A stretch of DNA of 64,000 nucleotides from Microbacterium lacticum (GCF_006716815.1 NZ_VFPS01000001.1:310001-374000), one strand, 5' to 3'; shown: positions 18,007-27,503, counted from the first letter of the stretch. Numbers and translations: made by a program. The notes: generated by a model not told the origin, from the letters alone.

Positions 18007-18762
18007 ATGACCTCGGAGAACGCCACGGCCGCCGGCCCGGACGAGCTCATCCCGCGGCGGCGCCGTCGGCGTGGGCGCGGCGTCTGGGCGCTCCTGCGCG
18101 ACATCCTCGTCATCGTCGTGGTGGCTGTGCTGGTCTCGTTCGTCATCAAGACCTTTCTGGTGCGCTCGTTCTACATCCCCTCGGGGTCGATGGAGCAGAC
18201 CCTGATGATCAAGGACCGCATCCTCGTCGACGAGCTGACGCCGCGGTTCTCCGGCTACGACCGCGGCGACGTCGTGGTCTTCCGCGATCCGGGCGGCTGG
18301 CTGCCGGTCACGACGACGCCCGACCGCGGCCCCCTCGTGGAGTCGTTCGACTGGCTCATGTCGCTCGTGGGCATCTCGGCGCCCGACAGCGAGGACCATC
18401 TCATCAAGCGGATCATCGGCGTCGCGGGCGATCACGTCGTGTGCTGCAACCAGCTCGGCCAGGTCGAGGTCAACGGCACCCCCATCGACGAGACGCCCTA
18501 CCTCGACCTCGCCGAGGGGCAGAACGCCCCGCAGGTGGTGCCCTACGACGTGACGGTGCCCGAGGGGTCGCTGTGGGTGCTCGGCGACAACCGCGACCAC
18601 TCGCGCGACTCGCGCTACAACATGGACCAGCCCTCGCACGGCTTCGTGCCGCTCGCGAACGTCGTCGGCCGGGCGTTCCTCATCACCTGGCCGCTGTCGC
18701 GGTTCGGCCCGATCGACACCCACCACGCCGTGTTCGAGGGTGTGCCCGAGGCGGACGGATGA
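18007..18762 (+). CDS. lepB: signal peptidase I
   Basis: 251 aa. Cleaves signal peptides on the outer side of the membrane. A basic N-terminus (RRRRRRGRG) is followed by one membrane helix (DILVIVVVAVLVSFVIKTFLV). The catalytic Ser is in FYIPSGSMEQTL and the general-base Lys in HLIKRIIGVAGDHV; the GDNRDHSRDSR box is intact. GAGAAGGA lies about 5 nt before the chosen ATG. Its stop overlaps the rnhB start (ATGA). Confidence 0.95.
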   Translation: MTSENATAAGPDELIPRRRRRRGRGVWALLRDILVIVVVAVLVSFVIKTFLVRSFYIPSGSMEQTLMIKDRILVDELTPRFSGYDRGDVVVFRDPGGWLPVTTTPDRGPLVESFDWLMSLVGISAPDSEDHLIKRIIGVAGDHVVCCNQLGQVEVNGTPIDETPYLDLAEGQNAPQVVPYDVTVPEGSLWVLGDNRDHSRDSRYNMDQPSHGFVPLANVVGRAFLITWPLSRFGPIDTHHAVFEGVPEADG

Positions 18763-19418
18763 CCGTCGCCGTCCCGAAGCTCACCCTCGAGCGGCGGCTG
18801 CTGCGCGAGCACACCCTCGTGATCGCGTGCGACGAGGTCGGCCGGGGCGCGCTGGCAGGTCCCGTGGCGGTCGGCGCGGTGGCGGTGGATGCCCCGCGCG
18901 CGCGTCGCCGCGTTCCCGAAGGCCTGCGCGACTCGAAGCTCGTCGCCGCCCATCACCGCCCGGCGGTCGCCGAGCGCGCCGCGGCGTGGGTCCAGGCATC
19001 CGCCGTCGGCTGGTCGAGCGCCGCCGAGATCGACGAGGTCGGGATCATCCGCGCGCTCGGGCTCGCCGCGCTCCGCGCGATCGCCGAACTCCGCGCGTTC
19101 GGCGTGGTGCCCGAGGACGCGATCGTGCTGCTCGACGGCAACCACGACTACATCACCCCCGCCGGCGGCACGGGGCTGCGCGTACAGCCGGTCATCAAAG
19201 CCGACCGCGACTGCGCGTCGGCCGCCGCGGCGTCGGTGCTCGCCAAGGTCGCGCGCGACGACCTGATGGTGGGCCTCCACGACGAGGCGCCGGCATATCA
19301 GTGGGCGCGCAACAAGGGATACGCGAGCGCCGAGCACCGCGCCGCGATCCGCTCGCACGGGCTGAGCCCCCACCACCGCGCCTCGTGGGCGATCGCCGAC
19401 GCGCCGACGCTCTTCTGA
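18759..19418 (+). CDS. rnhB: ribonuclease HII
   Basis: 219 aa. Removes ribonucleotides from DNA and RNA-DNA hybrids. Catalytic acids are in ACDEVGRGALAGPV (Asp, Glu), VLLDGNHDY (Asp) and KADRDCASAAAASVLAKVARD (Asp). Tight overlap with lepB indicates one operon. Confidence 0.95.
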   Translation: MTVAVPKLTLERRLLREHTLVIACDEVGRGALAGPVAVGAVAVDAPRARRRVPEGLRDSKLVAAHHRPAVAERAAAWVQASAVGWSSAAEIDEVGIIRALGLAALRAIAELRAFGVVPEDAIVLLDGNHDYITPAGGTGLRVQPVIKADRDCASAAAASVLAKVARDDLMVGLHDEAPAYQWARNKGYASAEHRAAIRSHGLSPHHRASWAIADAPTLF

Positions 19419-19441
19419 CGCACGCCTAGACTGGATCCACC

Positions 19442-19765
19442 ATGGATGACGAAGTCTTCGAGGATTACGACCGCGAACTCGAACTGGCCCTGTACAAGGA
19501 GTATCGCGACGTCGTGTCGCAGTTCCAGTACGTGATCGAGACCGAGCGACGGTTCTATCTCGCCAACGACGTCAACGTCGTGCGCCGCGACACCGAGCAC
19601 GACTTCTACTTCGAGATCTCGATGACCGACGTGTGGGTGTGGGACATCTACCGCGCCGACCGGTTCGTCAAGAGCGTGCGGGTGCTGACGTTCAAGGACG
19701 TCAACGTCGAGGAGCTGCAGCGGCGCGACTTCCAGCTGCCCGAGGAGCTCTCGCTCGACAACTGA
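19442..19765 (+). CDS. DUF2469 protein
   Basis: 107 aa, highly acidic/aromatic (MDDEVFEDYDRELELALYKE, DVWVWDIYRADRFVKSVRVLTFKDVNVEEL). It matches the DUF2469 family, nearly universal in Actinobacteria between rnhB and yraN; function unknown. TAGACT (19427-19432) ends 9 nt before the ATG. Confidence 0.9.
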   Translation: MDDEVFEDYDRELELALYKEYRDVVSQFQYVIETERRFYLANDVNVVRRDTEHDFYFEISMTDVWVWDIYRADRFVKSVRVLTFKDVNVEELQRRDFQLPEELSLDN

Positions 19766-19776
19766 GCGCGGTTCGC

Positions 19777-19815
19777 CGCCTCCTCCCCAGGTGGCGATCT
19801 TCGGGATCTGTCCAC
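19777..19815 (+). promoter_or_regulatory. 39-bp bipartite element, copy 1 (upstream of yraN-comM-dprA)
   Basis: It starts CGCCTCCTCCCCA and ends GATCTGTCCAC, with 15 nt between. The same two blocks at identical spacing recur at 25345-25383 (minus) and 63466-63504. Here GGATC-N8-GATCC also forms an inverted repeat overlapping the right block. It ends 52 nt before the yraN ATG and points toward it. It is likely an activator site or a non-standard promoter; the binding factor is unknown. Confidence 0.75.
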
Positions 19816-19867
19816 GGATCCCGGATCCGGCCCCTTCCCGCGGTGCCGGGGCGGGCACCATGCCTGC

Positions 19868-20230
19868 ATGGCAGACAAAGACGTGCGGGGGCGTGCGGGC
19901 GAGGAACGCGCCGCGTCACACCTTCGAGACCTCGGCTACACCGTGCTCGATCGCAACTGGCGCTGCGCCGCGGGGGAGCTCGACATCGTCGCCGCCCGTG
20001 GCGCCGATCTCGTCGTGGTCGAGGTGAAGACGCGCCGGAGCGCCGCCTACGGGCATCCGTTCGAGGCGGTCGACCGGCGAAAGCGTGACCGGCTGTGGCG
20101 CCTGTCCTGCGCGTGGGCGGCGGCACACCCGGATGCCTCGCGGCACCGCCGCCTGCGCATCGACGTCGTCGGGATCACCGGTGACGATCCCGCCACCGCC
20201 GTGCTCGAGCACCTCGAGGGCCTGGCATGA
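19868..20230 (+). CDS. yraN: YraN-family (UPF0102) nuclease-fold protein
   Basis: 120 aa. A restriction-endonuclease-like fold is suggested by GRAGEERAASHLRDLGYTVL, the GELDIVAARGADLVVVEVKTR core (E-x-D...E-x-K catalytic pattern) and the basic VDRRKRDRL. The role is undefined; it is widely linked with dprA and comM. It is the first gene of yraN-comM-dprA and overlaps comM by an ATGA. The 39-bp element lies upstream. Confidence 0.9.
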   Translation: MADKDVRGRAGEERAASHLRDLGYTVLDRNWRCAAGELDIVAARGADLVVVEVKTRRSAAYGHPFEAVDRRKRDRLWRLSCAWAAAHPDASRHRRLRIDVVGITGDDPATAVLEHLEGLA

Positions 20231-21759
20231 CCGTCGGGCGCACGTGGGGCGTCGTGCTGACGGGGCTGCACGGCGACCTCGTGGAGGTCGAGGCCGACCT
20301 GTCGAACCAGACCCCCGCGTTCGTGATCATCGGCCTCGCCGACAAGGCCGTGGGCGAGGCGCACCAGCGGGTGCACAACGCGTGCGCGAACAGCGATCTG
20401 CCGCTGCCGCGGCGCAAGCTCACCGTCAACCTGTCGCCGGCGAGCCTCCCCAAGCACGGATCGGGTCTCGACCTCGCGATCGCCGTCGCGGCCCTCGCCA
20501 CCGAGGCGCCGATGGATGCCGCGTCTCTGCTGCAGACGGCGCACATCGGCGAACTGGGGCTCGACGGCCGGTTGCGGCCGGTGCCGGGGGTGCTCCCTGC
20601 CGTCGCCGCGGCGGCGCGGGCGGGGGTGCGGCGTGTCGTCGTGCCGCACGCCAACCGCGCCGAGGCGGAGCTCGTGCCGGGGGTCGAGGTGTTCGGTGCG
20701 GCCTCGCTGCGCGACGTGATGCGCCGGCACGGTCTCGACGTCGATCCCGTGGAGGTCGAGCCGGTGCCCCTCGCGACGCTCGAGGCGGCGACCGCAGAGG
20801 CGACGCCCGACCTCGAGGACGTCATCGGCCAGAGCGACGCGGTCGACGCGCTCATCGTCGCCGCCGCGGGCGGCCATCATCTGCTGATGAGCGGGCCGCC
20901 GGGGGCGGGGAAGACGATGCTCGCCCGGCGTCTGCCCGGCATCCTGCCCGATCTCGACGATGCCGCCGCCGTGCAGGCCGCGTCGCTGCGCTCGCTCGCG
21001 GGGCTGCCCGTCACCCGTCTCGACCGCATCGCGCCGTTCGAGGCGCCCCATCACTCGGCCAGCGTCGCATCCCTCATCGGCGGCGGCAGCCGCACCGTGC
21101 GGCCGGGGGCCATCGCCCGCGCGAGCGGCGGCGTGCTCTTCCTCGACGAAGCCGGCGAGTACGGCGCGCACGCGCTCGACGCGCTCCGCCAACCTCTCGA
21201 ATCGGGGAGCATCGAGATCCACCGTGCGGGGTTTCGCGCCGTGTTCCCCGCCCGATTCCAGCTGGTGCTCGCGACGAACCCGTGCCCGTGCGGCAACTAC
21301 GGCGTGCCGCGCGCGGAGTGCCGGTGTCCGTCGCTCGCGATCCGGCGCTATCTCGGCAAGCTGTCCGGGCCGCTCCTCGACCGCATCGACATCGAGCTGT
21401 CGCTGCAGCGGGTCGCCGTCGCGCGGCTGCGGAGCGGCGACGGCAGCCGGGTGACGACGGCGGAGGCACGCGAGCGCGTCGTCGCGGCGCGTGCCCGCGC
21501 GGCGCGGCGGCTGCACGGCACCCCGTGGCGGACCAACGCCGAGGTCGCCGGATCATGGCTGCGCGACGGGCCGCTCGCCCCCGAACCGGCGGTGCGCCGC
21601 CCGCTCGACGATGCCTTGCAGCGCGGGGCGCTGACGCTCCGAGGCTTCGACCGCGTCTTGAGAGTGGCGTGGTCGAATGCCGACCTGGCCGGGCGCGACC
21701 GACTCGAGGTCTCCGACATCGGGCGGGCGCTGTACCTGAAACGGGGGGCCCGGGCATGA
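20227..21759 (+). CDS. comM: ComM/YifB-family AAA+ ATPase
   Basis: 510 aa. In Vibrio, ComM is a branch-migration helicase that helps integrate transforming DNA; YifB-like proteins are widespread. An N-terminal Lon-substrate-like (ChlI) domain covers residues 1-170. An Mg-chelatase-type AAA+ core follows with Walker A SGPPGAGKTMLARR and Walker B GGVLFLDEAGEY, and the Cys-rich CPCGNYGVPRAECRC insert typical of the family. A C-terminal helical domain ends [11 protein letters not shown]. It overlaps yraN and dprA by 4 bp each. Confidence 0.93.
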   Translation: MTVGRTWGVVLTGLHGDLVEVEADLSNQTPAFVIIGLADKAVGEAHQRVHNACANSDLPLPRRKLTVNLSPASLPKHGSGLDLAIAVAALATEAPMDAASLLQTAHIGELGLDGRLRPVPGVLPAVAAAARAGVRRVVVPHANRAEAELVPGVEVFGAASLRDVMRRHGLDVDPVEVEPVPLATLEAATAEATPDLEDVIGQSDAVDALIVAAAGGHHLLMSGPPGAGKTMLARRLPGILPDLDDAAAVQAASLRSLAGLPVTRLDRIAPFEAPHHSASVASLIGGGSRTVRPGAIARASGGVLFLDEAGEYGAHALDALRQPLESGSIEIHRAGFRAVFPARFQLVLATNPCPCGNYGVPRAECRCPSLAIRRYLGKLSGPLLDRIDIELSLQRVAVARLRSGDGSRVTTAEARERVVAARARAARRLHGTPWRTNAEVAGSWLRDGPLAPEPAVRRPLDDALQRGALTLRGFDRVLRVAWSNADLAGRDRLEVSDIGRALYLKRGARA

Positions 21760-23099
21760 GCGGAATCGACCTCTCGCCCCGGGCGGCTCGGCGTGAGCTG
21801 GGACCGCTCGTCGAGGCATCCGACGACGCGGACATCGTCACCGCCTTCGCCCGCGCGGTGTGGTCGGCGCTCGTCGAGCCGGGAGACCGCGTCGCGGGCG
21901 CGCTCGTGGGCGCGCTCGGCGCGGCGCCGGCCCTGGACGGGGTGCTCGCCGCGGCGGCCGGAACGACTCCGGGGAGCGCGCGGGCGAGCGCGACCGCCGC
22001 CGCGGCGGAAGCCGGGCTCGACGCGGGAGACCTCGCGCAGGGGTACTCACGGTGGATGCCTCGGCTCGGCGGTGCCCCGGCGGCACTCGCCGTGGCGCGC
22101 CGCTCGGGCGCGCTGCTGATCACACCCGAGGACACCGCCTGGCCGGGCCGCGTGGACGACCTCGGGCCGCACGCCCCGCTCTGCCTATGGGTGCGCGGCG
22201 CGCCGGAGGCGCTCAGCAGCGCGAGAGCAGCGGTCGCGATCGTCGGGGCGCGGGCGGCGTCGTCCTACGGCGAGCACGTCGCCGCGGAGCTCGCCGCCGA
22301 GTGCGCCGCCACCGGCACGGTCGTCTGCTCGGGGGCCGCGTACGGCATCGACGCCGCCGCGCACCGCGCCGCGCTGTCGGTGGGCGGCGCGACGGTCGCC
22401 GTGATGGCCGGCGGTGTCGACCGCCCGTACCCGTCCGGCAACCTCGAACTGATCGAGCGGATCGCCGGTGCCGGTGCCGGCGCGGTGATCGCCGAGGTCG
22501 CGTGCGGCACCGCGCCGACGAAGCATCGCTTCCTGGCGCGCAACCGGCTGATCGCGGCGCTTAGCGATGCGACCGTCGTGGTCGAGGCCGGGTGGCGGAG
22601 CGGGTCGCTCAACACCGCCCACCACGCGCAGCAGATCGGTCGTCCGCTGGGGGTCGTCCCCGGCCCGATCACGAGCGCGACGTCGATGGGATGCCACCGC
22701 CTGCTGCGCGAGGGCGACGCGATCTGCGTCACGGGGGCCGACGACGTCCGCGAGCTGATCGGCGACGGGTGCCCCGTGACGGCGGTCGACGACCGGGGCG
22801 CGGCGGCGGGCGCGTACACCGGCGAGCGGACGCGGGTGCTCGATGCCCTGAGCACCCGGCGCGCGCGCACGACGGACGACGTCGCTCGGCGCGCCGGGTT
22901 CACTGTCGACCAGGCGGCCGCCCTGCTCGGACTGCTCGAACTCGAGGGCCTCGCCGCGCGGAGGGCGACCGGGTGGGTGCAGCGTGCCGCCGACGCGCCG
23001 AGCGCTGAACCGAGCGCCGGGGCGCCGAGGTCCGGCCCGAGGTCCGGGCCGTCGCCGCGCACCGGCCACGCGCGGGCGGAGGCGGCGACACTCTGGTGA
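21756..23099 (+). CDS. dprA: DNA-processing protein DprA
   Basis: 447 aa. DprA loads RecA on incoming single-stranded DNA during natural transformation. The Rossmann-like domain carries [63 protein letters not shown] and [11 protein letters not shown]-terminal winged-helix-like DprA domain (residues 355-405) and a disordered Pro/Ser/Gly tail follow. The N-terminal 100 residues are Ala-rich and poorly conserved. Last gene of the yraN operon. Confidence 0.94.
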   Translation: MSGIDLSPRAARRELGPLVEASDDADIVTAFARAVWSALVEPGDRVAGALVGALGAAPALDGVLAAAAGTTPGSARASATAAAAEAGLDAGDLAQGYSRWMPRLGGAPAALAVARRSGALLITPEDTAWPGRVDDLGPHAPLCLWVRGAPEALSSARAAVAIVGARAASSYGEHVAAELAAECAATGTVVCSGAAYGIDAAAHRAALSVGGATVAVMAGGVDRPYPSGNLELIERIAGAGAGAVIAEVACGTAPTKHRFLARNRLIAALSDATVVVEAGWRSGSLNTAHHAQQIGRPLGVVPGPITSATSMGCHRLLREGDAICVTGADDVRELIGDGCPVTAVDDRGAAAGAYTGERTRVLDALSTRRARTTDDVARRAGFTVDQAAALLGLLELEGLAARRATGWVQRAADAPSAEPSAGAPRSGPRSGPSPRTGHARAEAATLW

Positions 23100-23145
23100 C
23101 GGGCGCACCGGGGGTCCTCCCGCGCGGCATGCTGGGGGAGTGCGG

Positions 23146-24039
23146 GTGACGGAGGCGGCGGAGGCGTATGCGACGCAGCTGTCGAGCGTGCGCCGGCTCT
23201 CCCCGGCAACGGTGCGGGCGTATGCCGCCGACCTGCGCGACCTCGCGGCCGTCGCCGGCGACGTCGAGGTGACCGAGGTCGATCTCGAGCTGCTGCGCGA
23301 TTGGCTGTGGCGGGCGACCGAGCGCGGCGACGCGCGCACGACCATCGCCCGGCGCACGGCCTCGGTGCGCGGGTTCTTCGCCTGGGCGCTCGAGGCGGGG
23401 CTCGTCGAGACCGACCCCACCGTGCGGCTCGTCGCCCCCAAGCGCGGACGCGCACTGCCCCACGTCGCTACCGCCGGCACGCTCGACGACGTGCTCGCCG
23501 CCGCCTCGGCGCGCGCGGCGGACGGCGACGTGATCGCTTTGCGCGACGCCGCCGTGCTCGAACTGCTCTACGCCGCCGCGCTCCGCGTCGCGGAGCTGTG
23601 CGGCGCCGACCTCGACGACCTCGACCGCGGTCGGCACACCATCCGCGTCGTCGGCAAGGGGTCCAAGGAGCGGATCGTGCCCTACGGCGCCGCCGCCGCG
23701 CACGCCCTCGACAGCTACCTCACCCGAGCGCGCCCGGCCCTCGCCGCCCGCGGCGCGGGCAGCCCCGCGCTCTTCCTCGGCGCGCGCGGCGGACGGCTCG
23801 GCACGCGCGCCGCCTACGACATCGTCTCGCGCGCGCTCGCCCCCGCCGTCGGCGCCGACACCATCGGACCGCACGCGCTGCGCCACTCCGCCGCCACGCA
23901 TCTGCTCGACGGCGGGGCCGACCTCCGCACCGTGCAGGAGCTCCTCGGCCACGCGAGCCTCGGCACCACTCAGATCTACACGCACGTCTCCTCCGAGAAG
24001 CTGACTGCCGCCTACCGGCTCGCCCATCCGCGCGCCTGA
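23146..24039 (+). CDS. xerC: tyrosine recombinase XerC
   Basis: 297 aa, a Xer-type site-specific recombinase that resolves chromosome dimers at dif. N-terminal SAM-like domain at 1-90. Catalytic residues: Arg in [10 protein letters not shown], Lys in [10 protein letters not shown], HxxR in [12 protein letters not shown], His in [11 protein letters not shown] and the nucleophile Tyr in TQIYTHVS. The GTG at 23146 is preferred because GGGGGA lies 6 nt upstream; a GTG 6 nt earlier would put the site on top of the start. The dprA-xerC order is the usual actinobacterial one. Confidence 0.92.
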   Translation: MTEAAEAYATQLSSVRRLSPATVRAYAADLRDLAAVAGDVEVTEVDLELLRDWLWRATERGDARTTIARRTASVRGFFAWALEAGLVETDPTVRLVAPKRGRALPHVATAGTLDDVLAAASARAADGDVIALRDAAVLELLYAAALRVAELCGADLDDLDRGRHTIRVVGKGSKERIVPYGAAAAHALDSYLTRARPALAARGAGSPALFLGARGGRLGTRAAYDIVSRALAPAVGADTIGPHALRHSAATHLLDGGADLRTVQELLGHASLGTTQIYTHVSSEKLTAAYRLAHPRA

Positions 24040-24093
24040 GATGCTCGGCCTGCGGCGGGACGACGAGCGCACAGACCGGGTTAGCCTGCTGTG

Positions 24094-24696
24094 ATGAAGA
24101 ACCGGCACGCCCCGATCACCGTCGCGCTCGCGCTCGCCGCTCTGCTGACCACGGCGTGCACCGACAGTCCCGAGCCGCGCCTCACCGTGCTGCCCACTTC
24201 ACCGGCCACGTCGTCGGCGACGCCCGGCGTCACGCCCGCCTCGCCCGACGCCTCGGGCGGCACCGGAACCGGCGCCGCCGAGACGGCGGTCGCCTGCGCG
24301 GGCGGCACCGCGACGATCGCGGGGGAGGGTAGCGCCTACGTCGTCTCCGGTGACTGCGGGCAGATCGTGGTGCAGGGATCGACGCTGACGGTGCGGCTGG
24401 ACGGTGCCGGAACCGACGGCACCGCGGGCGGGGCGACCGCCCCGGGCGTCACCGTCCGCGGCGAAGGCAACACGATCACCGCGAGCGAGGTGTCGGCCGT
24501 GACGATCGAAGGCCAGGCGAACCGCGTCGACGCGACCCTCGCGGGCAGCGTGACCGTCCGCGGCGACCGCAACACCCTCGCCGTCACGGGCGAGGTAGGG
24601 TCGCTCCGCATCACGGGCAACAGCAACACCGTCGACGCGGCGTCCGTCGGCTCCGTCACGGTCGCCGGCGAGAGCAACACCTATCCCGGGTCTTGA
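24094..24696 (+). CDS. DUF3060-type lipoprotein
   Basis: 200 aa. Lipoprotein signal: MKNRHAPITVALALAALLTTAC. A Pro/Ser/Thr linker leads to a repetitive beta-structured domain with recurring N-T/S turns (GEGNTITASEVSAV, GQANRVDATLAGSV, GDRNTLAVTGEVGS, GNSNTVDAASVGSV, GESNTYPGS), about 21-residue repeats as in DUF3060. Function unknown. TAGCCT (24082-24087) ends 6 nt before the ATG. Its stop is 11 bp from the convergent M23 gene. Confidence 0.82.
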   Translation: MKNRHAPITVALALAALLTTACTDSPEPRLTVLPTSPATSSATPGVTPASPDASGGTGTGAAETAVACAGGTATIAGEGSAYVVSGDCGQIVVQGSTLTVRLDGAGTDGTAGGATAPGVTVRGEGNTITASEVSAVTIEGQANRVDATLAGSVTVRGDRNTLAVTGEVGSLRITGNSNTVDAASVGSVTVAGESNTYPGS

Positions 24697-24707
24697 CGCC
24701 GCCGGTC

Positions 24708-25292
24708 TCAGCAACAGGGCAGCAGCACGGCCCGCGGCACACTTCCGAGCAGCAGCATCGGGTTGATGTACTCGCCGTGCCGGCGCACTCCGAAGTGCAC
24801 CGCGCCGAACGGGGTGTGGCCCCCGGAATCCGCCACGCCGACGACGTCCCCGGCCGCGACCGCGTCGCCGATCGCGACCCGCGCGGCCGTGCCGAGGGCC
24901 ACCGGCTCGAGGGTGGTCACGAGACCGTCGCCGTGGTCGATCGTCACGACGCCGCGCCCGGCGACCGCGCCGACGAACGCGATCGTCCCGGCGGCGGGCG
25001 CGTGCACCTCGGTGCCGGAGGGTGCGGCGAGATCGATCCCTCGGTGGCCAGGCCCGTACGGGTGCGGCGGGGCGACGAACGCGGCGATGATGCGCGGCGG
25101 TTCGACCGGCCACTGCCAGCCCGCGAGCGCCGGCTCCGTCGCCGCGGCGAACGCCTCCGAAGGCGACGACGGCGGAGCGGCGGTGGATGCCGAGGCCGCC
25201 GCCGGCGCCGCGACGAGCAGCGCGACCACGACGACCGCGTGCAGCGCCCCGCGCGCGGGGTGGCGAGACCGCCGGGCTCCTCGTGGATTCAC
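24708..25292 (-). CDS. secreted M23-like peptidase-fold protein
   Basis: 194 aa from a GTG at 25292. A basic N-terminus and hydrophobic HAVVVVALLVAAPAAASAS form a signal peptide. A LytM/M23 domain follows with GHRGIDLAAPSGTEV (H and D of the HxnD motif) and FGAVHFGVRRHGEYINP in place of the canonical PHLHFEV: the first His of HxH is Ala, so hydrolase activity is doubtful. It ends LLPCC. The GTG start is supported by GTGAGGGG overlap and by the 39-bp element ending exactly 52 nt upstream, the same spacing as for yraN. M23-like genes next to rpsB are common in Actinobacteria. Confidence 0.82.
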   Translation of the reverse strand: MNPRGARRSRHPARGALHAVVVVALLVAAPAAASASTAAPPSSPSEAFAAATEPALAGWQWPVEPPRIIAAFVAPPHPYGPGHRGIDLAAPSGTEVHAPAAGTIAFVGAVAGRGVVTIDHGDGLVTTLEPVALGTAARVAIGDAVAAGDVVGVADSGGHTPFGAVHFGVRRHGEYINPMLLLGSVPRAVLLPCC

Positions 25293-25344
25293 CCCCTCAC
25301 TGTCCCGCCGTCGCCGGAGGGATGCGCGGGCATTCGGCGGATCT

Positions 25345-25383
25345 GTGGACGGATCCGCGGATCGACGCGCTGGGGAGGAGGCG
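25345..25383 (-). promoter_or_regulatory. 39-bp bipartite element, copy 2 (upstream of the M23-like gene)
   Basis: On the minus strand it begins CGCCTCCTCCCCA and ends GATCCGTCCAC, with the same 15-nt internal spacing as copies 1 and 3, and GGATC-N8-GATCC around the right block. An extra CGCCCCTCCCCAGC half-copy lies upstream (about 25398-25411). It faces the M23-like gene, not rpsB, and ends 52 nt from its GTG. Confidence 0.75.
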
Positions 25384-25445
25384 CCGAGCAGGAAGTGCTG
25401 GGGAGGGGCGCCCGCCGATGACCCGCCGCAGAGGGCGCCGGCTGA

Positions 25446-25632
25446 TACACTGGAAGTCGCACCCCGCTCGTCGGGGTGACTACGCGTGCCCAGAGCGCGT
25501 GCCGGATCACATCCGGTCGCGTGGCATCCACACCCTGAGGTCTCACCGCTCCGGCGGGGAGCGGGTGTGCGCCGGGCACCAGGAGCATCGGCCGACCGGC
25601 CGAGCATGAACCCAGAACAAAGGAGAACGGCC
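25446..25632 (+). promoter_or_regulatory. rpsB promoter and structured leader
   Basis: An extended -10, TG-A-TACACT (TACACT 25446-25451), lies about 180 nt before rpsB. The predicted transcript opens with a stable hairpin, CACCCCG (25460-25466) with CGGGGTG (25472-25478), and contains other pairings such as GCATCCACACCC with GGGTGTGC. Long structured leaders on rpsB are often autoregulatory S2 sites; I cannot assign a family. With copy 2 of the 39-bp element this explains the 340-bp gap 25293-25632. Confidence 0.5.
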
Positions 25633-26574
25633 ATGGCCGTCGTCACCATTCGCCAGCTGCTCGACAGCGGCGTGCACTTCGGACACCAGACCCGCCGGTG
25701 GAACCCGAAAGTCAAGCGCTTCATTCTGACGGAGCGCTCCGGCATCCACATCATCGACCTGCAGCAGTCGCTCGGCTACATCGACAAGGCGTACGAGTAC
25801 GTCCGCGAGACCGTCGCCCATGGCGGCACGGTCCTGTTCGTCGGCACCAAGAAGCAGGCCCAGGAAGTCATCGCCGAGCAGGCGACGCGCGTCGGCCAGC
25901 CCTACGTCAACCAGCGCTGGCTCGGTGGCCTCCTCACCAACTTCCAGACGGTGTCCAAGCGCCTCGCGCGCATGAAGGAGCTCGAGGAGCTCGACTTCGA
26001 CAACCCCGCCGACTCGGGCTTCACCAAGAAGGAGCTCCTCCTCAAGAAGCGCGAGCTCGACAAGCTGCACAAGTCGCTCGGCGGCATCCGCAACCTGCAG
26101 AAGACGCCCTCGGCGATCTGGGTCGTCGACGCCAAGCGCGAGCACCTCGCCATCGACGAGGCCAAGAAGCTCGGCATCCCCGTGATCGGCATCCTCGACA
26201 CGAACGCCGACCCCGACGAGTTCCAGTTCCCGATCCCGGGCAATGACGACGCGATCCGCTCGGTGGGCCTGCTCACCCGCATCATCGCCGACGCCGCCGC
26301 CGAGGGCCTCATCCAGCGCCACAACCCGACCGACGAGGCCACCGAGGCCGAGCCGCTCGCCGACTGGGAGCGCGAGCTGCTCGAGCAGGGCTCGGCCGAC
26401 CAGTCGTCGGCGAACACCGCCGAGGTCGCTGACGCGACCGAGGCCGCGGCCGAAGAGGCCGAGGTCGTCGAGAACGTCGCCGAGGTCGAGACCATCGCCA
26501 CCGAGTCGGCCGCCGACGAGGCGGGCGCCGAGGCGAAGGCCGAAGGCGACGCCGCGGCCGTCGCCGCCGAGTAA
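25633..26574 (+). CDS. rpsB: 30S ribosomal protein S2
   Basis: 313 aa. The S2 core is residues 1-235 ([58 protein letters not shown]). A tail of about 75 residues follows, nearly all Ala, Glu, Asp, Val and Thr; typical S2 is near 240-260 aa, so the acidic tail is long. AGGAGAA precedes the ATG. First gene of rpsB-tsf. Confidence 0.97.
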   Translation: MAVVTIRQLLDSGVHFGHQTRRWNPKVKRFILTERSGIHIIDLQQSLGYIDKAYEYVRETVAHGGTVLFVGTKKQAQEVIAEQATRVGQPYVNQRWLGGLLTNFQTVSKRLARMKELEELDFDNPADSGFTKKELLLKKRELDKLHKSLGGIRNLQKTPSAIWVVDAKREHLAIDEAKKLGIPVIGILDTNADPDEFQFPIPGNDDAIRSVGLLTRIIADAAAEGLIQRHNPTDEATEAEPLADWERELLEQGSADQSSANTAEVADATEAAAEEAEVVENVAEVETIATESAADEAGAEAKAEGDAAAVAAE

Positions 26575-26592
26575 GGCTCACACCCCTTTCCC

Positions 26593-26629
26593 GGTGCGGG
26601 ATCGTCGCCCTGCGCGGCGATCCCGCACC
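26593..26629 (+). terminator. strong hairpin between rpsB and tsf
   Basis: GGTGCGGGATCGTCGC (26593-26608) pairs with GCGGCGATCCCGCACC (26614-26629) with one G-U pair and a 5-nt loop. No T-tract follows, so it more likely attenuates or stabilises the rpsB mRNA than ends all transcription before tsf. Confidence 0.6.
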
Positions 26630-26665
26630 GTCATCCACTCACCACGATTCAAGGAGCCACCACCC

Positions 26666-27493
26666 ATGGCAAACTTCACCATCGCCGACATCAAGACGCT
26701 GCGCGAGCAGCTGGGCACGGGCATGGTCGACACCAAGAAGGCGCTCGAGGAGGCCGACGGCGACCTCGAGAAGGCCGTTGAGATCCTGCGCCTGAAGGGC
26801 GCGAAGGGCAACGCCAAGCGCGCCGACCGGTCGACCAGCGAAGGCCTCGTGACCGCGGTCGCCCACGGCGACAAGGTCACCATCATCGAGCTGAACACCG
26901 AGACCGACTTCGTCGCGAAGAACGAGCGCTTCATCGCGCTCGCCGACAAGGTGCTCGAGGCGGCCGCCGCCGTCGACGCCGACTCGGTCGAGGCGGCCCT
27001 CGCCGCCCCCGCCGGCGACCAGACCGTCGCAGAGCTGATCTCCGACGAGGCCGCCATCATCGGCGAGAAGGTCGAACTGCGTCGCGTGCGCACGCTCTCG
27101 GGCGACAAGTTCGAGATCTACCTGCACAAGACCAGCAAGGACCTGCCCCCGCAGGTCGGCGTGGTGCTCGTCTACACGGGCGACGACGCCGAGACCGCGC
27201 GCTCGATCGCGCAGCACATCTCGTTCGCCAACCCCACCTACCTCTCGCGTGACGACGTTCCCGCGGACGAGGTCGAGAAGGAGCGCGAGATCGTCACCGA
27301 GATCTCCCGCAACGAGGGCAAGCCCGAGGCTGCCCTGCCGAAGATCGTCGAGGGCCGCGTGAACGCGTTCTTCAAGCAGGTCGCCCTGCTCGACCAGGAC
27401 TACGCGAAGGACAACAAGCTGTCCGTCGCGAAGGTCGCTGACGATGCCGGGATCACGATCACCGACTTCGCCCGCTTCAAGGTCGGCGCGTAA
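26666..27493 (+). CDS. tsf: elongation factor Ts
   Basis: 275 aa. Nucleotide exchange factor for EF-Tu. N-terminal UBA-like domain (ADIKTLREQLGTGMVDTKKALEEADGD) and the signature LNTETDFVAKNERF are complete, followed by the dimerisation region. AAGGAG sits about 10 nt before the ATG. Followed by an intrinsic terminator. Confidence 0.97.
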   Translation: MANFTIADIKTLREQLGTGMVDTKKALEEADGDLEKAVEILRLKGAKGNAKRADRSTSEGLVTAVAHGDKVTIIELNTETDFVAKNERFIALADKVLEAAAAVDADSVEAALAAPAGDQTVAELISDEAAIIGEKVELRRVRTLSGDKFEIYLHKTSKDLPPQVGVVLVYTGDDAETARSIAQHISFANPTYLSRDDVPADEVEKEREIVTEISRNEGKPEAALPKIVEGRVNAFFKQVALLDQDYAKDNKLSVAKVADDAGITITDFARFKVGA

Positions 27494-27503
27494 GTCGCTT
27501 CCG

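Noticed and set aside
19801-19815. DnaA boxes in the 39-bp elements (TGTCCAC, ATCCACA)
   Set aside because: They do not match TTATCCACA well, and conservation extends over the whole 39 bp.
23146-24039. Phage or island integrase
   Set aside because: Sequence and position beside dprA fit housekeeping XerC; no att sites or phage genes nearby.
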